Assembly (NCBI GenBank): GCA_015520985.1
Contig: WAOY01000159.1
Location: 1-5,269 of the forward strand
Reading direction: 5' to 3'
DNA from: DHVE2 group archaeon
GTDB lineage: Archaea > Thermoplasmatota > Thermoplasmata > Thermoplasmatales > Aciduliprofundaceae
DNA: 5,269 nt
In this document: positions 1 through 5,269 of the stretch, one piece after another
Layout: each line of letters opens with the position of its first letter
Numbering within the stretch: position 1 is the stretch's first letter
Made by a program: the position numbers and the translations under genes
Notes under the pieces: model-generated
Databases searched by the model: none
What the model was told of the DNA's origin: nothing
What the model saw: only the letters and a program-made list of their open reading frames with translations

Positions 1-16
1 CATTCACCCCCGCATG

Positions 17-88
17 GCCGGGATAGGGTAGGGGCTATCCTAGGGGACTGTGGATCCCTTGACCCGGGTTCAAATCCCGGTCCCGGCC
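17..88 (+). tRNA. tRNA-His (anticodon GTG)
   Basis: This is a histidine tRNA gene. The 7-bp acceptor stem pairs 17-23 (GCCGGGA) with 81-87 (TCCCGGC). The anticodon stem pairs 43-47 with 55-59, and its 7-base loop carries GTG at 50-52, preceded by T33 at 49. The T arm is 64-68/76-80 with loop TTCAAAT, and the variable loop is 4 bases. The base before the acceptor stem (16) is G and the discriminator (88) is C, so the extra G-1:C73 pair that marks tRNA-His for histidyl-tRNA synthetase is encoded in the DNA. CCA is not encoded (89-91 are CTG), so it must be added after transcription. The D arm is weak: in canonical numbering it has a G10-U25 wobble and a U13/U22 mismatch. An alternative pairing of 26-29 with 37-40 leaves two bases before the anticodon stem. 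The next gene starts 4 bases downstream. The promoter lies off the left edge. Confidence 0.95.
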
Positions 89-92
89 CTGA

Positions 93-1154
93 ATGGACGT
101 GCTGCTTGCAAAGTACCCCTTTCTCCCCCGCGCCAGGGAAGTGCTTAAGGACGTGAGCATCGACGACATACTCAACTCTCCCTTTTACGAGGAGGCCCGG
201 GAGCTCGGGTACGAGAGGCTCCGGGCATCGCTCACCGGCGAGGAGGTTGCTCTGCCCACCACCGGCTACGACAGGAACAGAAGGCTCCTCTTTTTCTCCT
301 TCATCGTGGCCAAGCTCATTCTCATCGCCCTGCAGGACCCCCTGGTCACCAAGCGTTTCGCCAACGTGGAGCGAGACCGCCTCGTGCGCATGCTCGAGGC
401 GTCCCCTGAGGATATAAAGACCGTTGCCACCGGGCTCGGCATTCGATTCAGGGACCTTGGGGATGAGTACGAGATATACTTCATCGATTTCATCAAGTAT
501 GCAAAGAACTTCAGCACCGACGAGTTCCGGCTCCTGTACCAGCCCCTGAGGCGGGGTTGGTTCCCCATAGACCGGGAGAGGTTCATCAAGGTGATACGCG
601 AGGCCTTCGTGGCCCGATTCGTGGAGGAGGTCGCGGCCCAGTCCTCCAATTCTCATTTCTTGGAAAAGGCGTTTTCCGGGTACATCTCGGAATTGAAGGG
701 GTTGAAGGACGAGTACATATCCTCCTACTCCCAGGTGGATCTGGGCGATGTGGACTCCGATGCTTTCCCACCGTGCATCAAGGCGATAATTGCCAAGATA
801 CAGCAGGGTGTGAACGTGTCCCACGAGGCGCGCTTCTCCCTGGTCACTTTTCTCCACAAGATAGGGATGAGCAACGAGGAAATCCTCAAGATTTTCGCCA
901 CCGTCCCGGATTTCCGGAAGGATCTGACGGAGTATCAGATAAGGCACATCACCGGCGAGATATCCGGAAAGGAGTACTCGGTGCCAAAATGCGCAACTAT
1001 GCGCGCCTTCGGGCTGTGCGTGAGGGACATCGCCAAGGATGCACTGTGTAGCAAGCAGTGGATGACCCACCCACTACTGTACTACAAGATAAAGAAGGAG
1101 TCCCGGGCTAAGAGAGGGCCTTCCAGGCGGAGTGAAAGCGCTGAAGCGCAGTGA
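93..1154 (+). CDS. priL: DNA primase large subunit PriL (4Fe-4S protein)
   Basis: This is the regulatory large subunit of the archaeal/eukaryotic-type primase. With the catalytic small subunit PriS (not in the window) it makes the primers for DNA replication. The protein has 353 residues, within the usual archaeal range. The N-terminus (LAKYPFLPRAREVL) is typical of the family and supports the ATG at 93. The C-terminal iron-sulfur domain spans about residues 225-332. It shows the four cluster cysteines: C228 in FPPCIK, C300 in VPKCATM, C309 in GLCV and C319 in ALCS. It is followed by HPLLYYKIK, the conserved end of the domain. The last 15 or so residues are a basic, Ser/Arg-rich tail beyond the conserved fold and coincide with an overlap with the convergent gene. 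The start codon lies 4 bases after the tRNA-His end and has no Shine-Dalgarno, so the mRNA is probably leaderless or made by tRNA 3' processing. Identity is firm; the tail's function is unknown. Confidence 0.95.
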   Translation: MDVLLAKYPFLPRAREVLKDVSIDDILNSPFYEEARELGYERLRASLTGEEVALPTTGYDRNRRLLFFSFIVAKLILIALQDPLVTKRFANVERDRLVRMLEASPEDIKTVATGLGIRFRDLGDEYEIYFIDFIKYAKNFSTDEFRLLYQPLRRGWFPIDRERFIKVIREAFVARFVEEVAAQSSNSHFLEKAFSGYISELKGLKDEYISSYSQVDLGDVDSDAFPPCIKAIIAKIQQGVNVSHEARFSLVTFLHKIGMSNEEILKIFATVPDFRKDLTEYQIRHITGEISGKEYSVPKCATMRAFGLCVRDIAKDALCSKQWMTHPLLYYKIKKESRAKRGPSRRSESAEAQ

Positions 1155-1692
1155 TGTTCCCGAGCACTGCGAAGGCTATCAGGACCCAGTCCGTCACGGA
1201 GAAGTAGTATCCCCACCACAGATACTGCACTATGGGCAGGATCATGAGGATCACGAGTCTGTCGGCGCGTCCGAGAATTCCTCCGTATATCCTCCCGAGA
1301 CCTATCGCCTGGGCCTGGGTGCCCATGTAACTCGTGAGATACACCCCCACCAGGGCGAACACGCCGATCCAGAGCGTGGCGTAGGGGCTGAATATTATCC
1401 CGAGGAGAATGATCGTGTCTGCGTACCTGTCCACCGCGTGATCGAGGAAATCGCCCCTCCTGGATGCGAGGTTCCTCATCCTAGCCACCTTGCCGTCCAC
1501 CGCGTCCAGGAGCGCGGAGAGGAAGATGAACACGAAGGCGAGGAGAAGGTAGTTCAGATAGTAGGAGAGAGAAGCGAGCACGGCGATGCCGAGGGAAATT
1601 GCGGTTATGGTGTTGGGGTGCAGCCTAGCGAAGGGCTTTGATATCGCGGTCAGCACGCCGTCCACCTTTGAGCGGTAGTCGTTCAGTACCAT
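1108..1692 (-). CDS. CDP-alcohol phosphatidyltransferase, probably archaetidylinositol phosphate synthase-like
   Basis: This integral membrane enzyme transfers a CDP-activated lipid (in archaea CDP-archaeol) to an alcohol or phospho-alcohol head group. The family signature D-x2-D-G-x2-A-R-x8-G-x3-D-x3-D is complete, at D63, D66, G67, A70, R71, G80, D84 and D88. These residues bind Mg2+ and the CDP moiety. About six hydrophobic segments can be seen, near residues 29-46, 47-62, 92-108, 109-122, 144-162 and 165-185. The length of 194 residues suits the family. The opening (a Tyr-Arg-containing amphipathic stretch, then HPNTIT) and the GRADR motif near 141-145 resemble the archaetidylinositol phosphate synthase group, which uses inositol-1-phosphate. 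The head-group choice is an inference; a glycerol- or serine-type enzyme is the alternative. The ATG at 1692 lies inside the upstream kinase gene, has a strong Shine-Dalgarno at 1701-1707, and overlaps the kinase stop by 10 bases, which implies translational coupling. The 3' end overlaps priL tail to tail. Confidence 0.88.
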   Translation of the reverse strand: MVLNDYRSKVDGVLTAISKPFARLHPNTITAISLGIAVLASLSYYLNYLLLAFVFIFLSALLDAVDGKVARMRNLASRRGDFLDHAVDRYADTIILLGIIFSPYATLWIGVFALVGVYLTSYMGTQAQAIGLGRIYGGILGRADRLVILMILPIVQYLWWGYYFSVTDWVLIAFAVLGNITALQRFHSAWKALS

Positions 1693-2201
1693 TTCAGGAT
1701 CTCCTCCATGTAGCTTATCCTCTTCCTGTACTTTTCCCCGCGTCCGGATATTATTTCCTCCACGGCCCTGGCTACCTCCTGGGGGGTTCGGTTCGTGGTG
1801 TCCACCTCGTAGACCCTCTCAGGCGAGAATACGCTCAGGCATTCATCAGTTATTATGCCCATGGCCTCGGCCTCCACGTTCTCCATGATCTTGATCTCGG
1901 AGTATCCCCTCCTCTGGAGCCTCCTCTTCAACTCATCTGGGTGGCACCGGAGCACTATGGCGATGTCAACGGGCATGTCCTGGGCGTAATGCCCCTCCAC
2001 AATGACGACATCATTGCCCTGTATCGCCTCGATCTTCTCCCTGAGGTAATCGATGTCCACCACGTAGGTGTCCCGGGCCTCGTCGTACTCTCTCCGGGCC
2101 TCTCTGAACTCGTTTAGGTGCACAACCCGGAACTTATCCGACAGTATCTTCGCCACGGTGGTCTTTCCCGTGCCGGGGGTCCCCGTCAGGGCCACCCTCA
2201 T
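1683..2201 (-). CDS. Fap7/AK6-type adenylate kinase (P-loop NTPase)
   Basis: This small P-loop kinase has 172 residues from the ATG at 2201 and belongs to the Fap7/AK6 (hCINAP) family. Members have adenylate kinase or ATPase activity, and in eukaryotes and archaea they act with ribosomal protein uS11 in late small-subunit assembly. Visible motifs are the Walker A GTPGTGKTT at residues 7-15, VEGHYAQ at about 68-74 (the family's NMP-binding/Walker B-like region), a basic lid stretch RRLQRRGYSE, and DTTNRTP at about 134-140, matching the conserved (D/N)TTNRT of the family. The ATG is preferred because MRVALTGTPGTGKTT is the usual family start. An in-frame GTG at 2210 would add three residues (MEK). 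Neither start has a good Shine-Dalgarno. The gene follows the large ATPase/TPR gene after a gap of 14 to 23 bases and overlaps the lipid enzyme downstream, so it probably sits in the middle of an operon. A general adenylate kinase role cannot be excluded. Confidence 0.9.
   Translation of the reverse strand: MRVALTGTPGTGKTTVAKILSDKFRVVHLNEFREARREYDEARDTYVVDIDYLREKIEAIQGNDVVIVEGHYAQDMPVDIAIVLRCHPDELKRRLQRRGYSEIKIMENVEAEAMGIITDECLSVFSPERVYEVDTTNRTPQEVARAVEEIISGRGEKYRKRISYMEEILKWY
1701..1707 (-). promoter_or_regulatory. Shine-Dalgarno site of the phosphatidyltransferase gene
   Basis: On the minus strand the sequence GGAGGAG ends 8 bases before the ATG at 1692. It lies within the last codons of the kinase gene. 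It is the only strong ribosome binding site visible in the window. It settles the start of the lipid gene and supports coupled translation with the kinase. Confidence 0.75.
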
Positions 2202-2224
2202 CTTTTCCACGGGGGCAATAAGCG

Positions 2225-5200
2225 CTACTGTCTATTAATCCTTTTCCTTTGCAGCTCCCTCATCTTCTCCTCCAGCTCCTCCACCCTCCTGCGGCTGTTG
2301 AGCTTGCGGTAGTACCCGAGCGATCTGCGGAAACACTCCATGGCCTCATCTGCGTGCCCCTCCCGCATAAGGCAGTTGCCCAGCAGGCGGAAGTACTCGG
2401 CGATCCACTTGTACTTCCTCTTGCCGGCGTAGTCCCTTCTGATCTCATCGGCGATCTCCATGGCTTCACCCACTCTCCCGGAGGCGCAGAGCATCCTGGA
2501 TCTCAGGGAATCAAGGCGCCTGATCTCGTCGGGATCTTCGAGGTCATTCGCGATGCGATACGCCTCCTCCAGCACCCTGCGGACCCCTTCTATGTCCCGC
2601 CTCTCCAGGAGGTATTCCCCCCTGGCGGACAGGATGTCCAGGCGCGAGTACTCGCTGTCCACGTTGTTGATGTACCTCTCCGCCATCCTGAGGTTCTCCT
2701 CCGCGGATTCCAGGTTCCCGCTGTCCAGGTCGAAGATCATGAACCAGATGTAAGAGGATATGATGCTGTGGATGTACCCCTTCTTCATCGCTATCTCCAG
2801 GGCCATCATGGCGGATTCCCTTGCCTTGTCCACCATGCCCGCAGTGTAGTAGAAGTCGGCCATGTTCAGGTAGAACTCGGTGGTGTTGTACCAGTCACCT
2901 ATCCTGGATATGTAACTCACGGCCATGCGTCCGTACTCTATCGCCTTCTCTATGTCTCCGCTCCTGCTCTCCAGGACAGCAAGGTTGTTGTACCCGAAAG
3001 CCAGGTCCTGCATGTAGCCAAGTTCTCGGGATATCTCCACTATCTTCTCGTAGTACTCCCTCGCCCTCTGATAATCCCCCTTGTGGTAGTCCATAACGAT
3101 TGCGATGTTGTTGTACACCTTCAGTATCTCGCTGTAGTTGCCTATCTTCTCCGCTATCTCCAGGGCTTTCTCGTAGTATTCCAGCGCCAGGTCGTACTGC
3201 CTCAGCTCGTCGTACATCACACCCACTATGTTGTATATGTGCCCTATCAGTTCGCGGTCTCCGATCTCCTTCGCAATTTCCAGGGCTTTCAGGGCCTCCT
3301 CCATCGCCCTCTCGGGCATCTCCTGGTGGTAGAGTATGACTGCCATCTCCCTGTGGGCCAGTGCTATGTCCCTCCTGCTACCGTACTTCTTCGCCACCTT
3401 CATGTATTCTCCGATGTACACCTTCGCCTCCTCGAAATTGCCGATCCTTATCATCACCCTCCCCATCTCCCACGCTATCCTCCCCCTCATCAGGCCCTCG
3501 CTCTTGCGAAGGTGCTCCTTCAGGATGTCAAGGGCATCATCGTAGTTGCCCAGTATCTCCATGCACGAACTCATCTTGAGGGCTACCTCGTGCGGATTCT
3601 CCGGTTTCTCGGCGAGGAGACGCTGGTACACCTTGATGGCCTCGCGGTACAGCCCGCGCATCCTCCTGAGGTCGCCTATTCTCTCCAGAAGCTTCAGCTT
3701 CTCCTCACGCAAATCATACCTCTCTGCGATCTCCAGTGCCTTCTCGTAGTGCACGATGGCATCATCTATCGACAATTCCTTCCGGCTCATCTCCGCCAGT
3801 TCCTTGAGGAGTTTTATGGCCCTCCTGTCCTTTGCAAGGTAATAGTGCCTGGCCGCCTCTGCTATGTTCCCTCTGCGCTGATATATCTCGGCGATGCGCA
3901 GGTGGATGCTCCTCCTGAGGTCCTTTGGCGCGCTGTCGTGTATTATGTCCCTGTGGACACCGTGCCTGAAGTAAATGATGTTGCCCTCGACCTCCAGTAG
4001 TTCCCGGGGAATTTCCTCCACAATCTCTCTCCACTCTCCCACCAGTTCGTCCGCGATCTCCGCGGATATCACATCTCCCACCGCGGCAAGGTGCCAGAGC
4101 ATATATAAGGCCCTATCGCTCATGCGGTTCAGCATCGCCTCCACGCTGTCCCTTATGGTGTCCAGGAACCTGATGTCTCCGAGGTTCCCCGTTGCCATGG
4201 TGGCCGCCAGAAGAGGATTTCCCTCGCTCTTCTCGTATATCTCCCCTATCTCCCTCTCCCCAATGTCCCCGCGTATGGACCTGAGCATCTCCCCGATGTA
4301 CTCACGGCTTAGTCCTCGAAGCCGTATGAACTTCACTCCCTCCTCCATCCTTATGCTCGCCATTATCCTGGACGCGTCACTCCTGGTGCCCATTACCTCC
4401 GCCCGGTAGGTGCCTATGAGCAGGATCTTCGCGCCCCTCATGTTCCTGGCCAGGTAGTGGATGAGCTGCAACGATCCCAGATCTGCCAGGTGCAGGTCCT
4501 CGAGTACCAAGATTCCCAGGGTATCCCTGTACCTCTCCTGCAGGTACTCAACCAGGGAGCTGTAGAGCCTGATGGCCTCCCTCTCCGTGTACTCCCTCGC
4601 TTTATCCTCCGAGCCTAGTGCGTCCAGCAGGTCCAGACCTGTGTCCTGCGGTGCGCGGATCACGTAGACCTTCTTCCCGTGGACGCTAGCCATGTCGGCC
4701 ACGGATTTCAACCAGGTGTAAATTTTCCTGGGGCCGTGGTAGCTGGCAAGGTAGCCCAGACAGTCTATGGCTATGTCCTTGCCCCTCGACGCTTCCTCAG
4801 CCACCAGTTCCAGGATCTCAAAGTCAATCCTGTACGGGTCGAGGCCCCCCGGCCCTATGTAATGTGCATTCTCCTCCCTGCGATTCGTGAATAGTGCGAT
4901 GTTCCCCGGGAGCTCGTCATGGGACCCCACGAATCTAACCGTGGATTCCTCGGCACATTCCACTCCCGCCTCCACCACATCGTCGAATATCGCGATTATC
5001 CTCTTCCTCTCCTCGTCCTCCAGGTCATCCAGGCGGGAGAACACAGCCACACCGTGACTCCCGGATGCCATGCCATAGATGGTCCTGAGAAACGCCACCA
5101 CTCGGTCTATGCCGTTGAGGTAAATCAGGTAGTTGAGATCGTCGATGATGAGCACTCCTCCCGGGGAGGATTTGAAGAACTCCATGATCCTGTCCACCAC

Positions 5201-5269
5201 GTGGAACTCCAGGTTCTCCGGATTAACGCTGTTTTCCGTGGACACCACAGTGGAGAGCCACACACCATC
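2225..5269 (-). CDS. DUF835 - STAND-type ATPase - TPR multidomain protein (5' end beyond window)
   Basis: The gene is open to the right edge, so the N-terminus is missing; 1014 residues are visible. Numbering here counts from the in-frame GTG at 5263, which is not the likely start because it falls inside a domain. Residues 1 to about 103 are the end of a DUF835 domain (WLS, then NPENLEF, VLIIDDLNYLIYLNG and a helix/strand pair). Residues about 108-217 are a second, diverged DUF835-like copy (ALFTN, GLDPYRIDFEIL, DIAIDCLGYLASYHG). Residues about 222-380 are an AAA_16/STAND-like NTPase part: Walker B ILVLEDLHLAD (251-261), sensor-1-like LLIGTYRAEV (281-290) and SEGNPLL (346-352). No Walker A is visible. 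Residues about 381-455 look like a winged helix ending in FRHGVHRDIIHDS and LHLRIAEIYQ-like helices, as in MalT-type ATPases. Residues about 456-990 are TPR repeats, then a charged coil. No signal peptide or membrane span is seen, so it is probably cytoplasmic. It is likely a signal-sensing or scaffold ATPase; the ligand and partners are unknown. Confidence 0.88.
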   Translation of the reverse strand, partial: DGVWLSTVVSTENSVNPENLEFHVVDRIMEFFKSSPGGVLIIDDLNYLIYLNGIDRVVAFLRTIYGMASGSHGVAVFSRLDDLEDEERKRIIAIFDDVVEAGVECAEESTVRFVGSHDELPGNIALFTNRREENAHYIGPGGLDPYRIDFEILELVAEEASRGKDIAIDCLGYLASYHGPRKIYTWLKSVADMASVHGKKVYVIRAPQDTGLDLLDALGSEDKAREYTEREAIRLYSSLVEYLQERYRDTLGILVLEDLHLADLGSLQLIHYLARNMRGAKILLIGTYRAEVMGTRSDASRIMASIRMEEGVKFIRLRGLSREYIGEMLRSIRGDIGEREIGEIYEKSEGNPLLAATMATGNLGDIRFLDTIRDSVEAMLNRMSDRALYMLWHLAAVGDVISAEIADELVGEWREIVEEIPRELLEVEGNIIYFRHGVHRDIIHDSAPKDLRRSIHLRIAEIYQRRGNIAEAARHYYLAKDRRAIKLLKELAEMSRKELSIDDAIVHYEKALEIAERYDLREEKLKLLERIGDLRRMRGLYREAIKVYQRLLAEKPENPHEVALKMSSCMEILGNYDDALDILKEHLRKSEGLMRGRIAWEMGRVMIRIGNFEEAKVYIGEYMKVAKKYGSRRDIALAHREMAVILYHQEMPERAMEEALKALEIAKEIGDRELIGHIYNIVGVMYDELRQYDLALEYYEKALEIAEKIGNYSEILKVYNNIAIVMDYHKGDYQRAREYYEKIVEISRELGYMQDLAFGYNNLAVLESRSGDIEKAIEYGRMAVSYISRIGDWYNTTEFYLNMADFYYTAGMVDKARESAMMALEIAMKKGYIHSIISSYIWFMIFDLDSGNLESAEENLRMAERYINNVDSEYSRLDILSARGEYLLERRDIEGVRRVLEEAYRIANDLEDPDEIRRLDSLRSRMLCASGRVGEAMEIADEIRRDYAGKRKYKWIAEYFRLLGNCLMREGHADEAMECFRRSLGYYRKLNSRRRVEELEEKMRELQRKRINRQ
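2294..3898 (-). repeat. TPR superhelix, about 13 units, near-exact 40-residue period
   Basis: This is the region inside the large gene that encodes helix-turn-helix tetratricopeptide repeats (residues about 456-990, counted from the GTG at 5263). From residue 591 to 990 the units run in register at 40 residues (120 bases), with one unit of 41 (an extra residue near HKGDY, 727-731). The landmark position advances as H637, Y677, Y717, Y758, Y798 and Y838. ALEIA recurs at 509, 660, 700 and 821, and YEKALEIAE occurs twice (506-514 and 697-705). The 40-residue spacing is that of the MalT/LGN-type TPR rather than the 34-residue classic form. Such arrays bind proteins or peptides. The first units, up to about residue 590, are less regular. 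Confidence 0.85.

Noticed and set aside
557..1051. Second + strand open frame within priL
   Set aside because: It lies wholly inside priL in another frame. Its translation shows no domain, while the priL frame contains all four cluster cysteines.
1080..1107. T-rich minus-strand stretch after the phosphatidyltransferase stop as a terminator
   Set aside because: The minus-strand run (CTTCTTTATCTT) is short and interrupted, and it is the complement of Lys codons at the end of priL. No clean oligo-T tract is present.
2249..4000. Long open frame on the + strand (583 codons) opposite the TPR region
   Set aside because: It is antisense to a clear, regular TPR gene. Its translation is rich in His, Val, Leu and Pro without any recognisable domain, and its openness follows from the biased codon use and repeats of the opposite strand.
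5261..5263. GTG at 5263 as the start of the large gene
   Set aside because: The frame stays open to the window edge, and the GTG falls just before the WLS motif, inside a DUF835 domain whose first part must lie upstream. The gene is treated as 5'-partial.
1..5269. CRISPR array, insertion sequence, or phage/defence genes
   Set aside because: The only periodic signal is the 120-base TPR coding repeat. No direct repeats with unique spacers, transposase motifs or terminal inverted repeats were seen. The tRNA 3' end shows no second copy that would mark an integration site.

Overview
The window reads as chromosomal DNA of an archaeon. The evidence is a tRNA-His without an encoded CCA, the large (iron-sulfur) subunit of the archaeal/eukaryotic-type primase, a Fap7/AK6-type adenylate kinase, a CDP-alcohol phosphatidyltransferase of the archaeal polar-lipid type, and a protein with DUF835 and TPR repeats. 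DUF835 next to ATPase and TPR modules is typical of Euryarchaeota, above all Thermoplasmatota-related lineages and Thermococci. I lean to the former, but the sequence alone does not fix the taxon. The DNA is GC-rich and packed: about 98% is gene, and no non-coding stretch exceeds about 25 bases.

Layout. A tRNA-His (17-88) is followed after only 4 bases by priL (93-1154, + strand). The other three genes form a minus-strand run read from the right edge: a very large DUF835/STAND-ATPase/TPR protein (5269 to 2225, N-terminus outside the window), a Fap7-like kinase (2201 to 1683) and a CDP-alcohol phosphatidyltransferase (1692 to 1108). The last two overlap by 10 bases, with a good Shine-Dalgarno inside the kinase gene. 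The two transcription units meet tail to tail, and priL and the phosphatidyltransferase overlap by 47 bases.

How the genes relate. The left unit is core information processing (tRNA-His and replication priming). The right unit places a multidomain regulatory or scaffold-type ATPase upstream of a ribosome-assembly-type kinase and a membrane lipid head-group enzyme. The kinase and lipid gene look translationally coupled. Whether the large protein shares their transcript is inferred from a gap of 14 to 23 bases.

The most interesting object is the large gene. Its visible part holds two tandem DUF835-like domains, then an NTPase core with a clear Walker B/sensor-1 region and a GNP motif but no Walker A motif anywhere in the 1014 visible residues, then a winged-helix-like segment and a long TPR array with an almost exact 40-residue period. 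Either the DUF835 pair is inserted between Walker A (off the window) and Walker B, or the NTPase has lost its P-loop.
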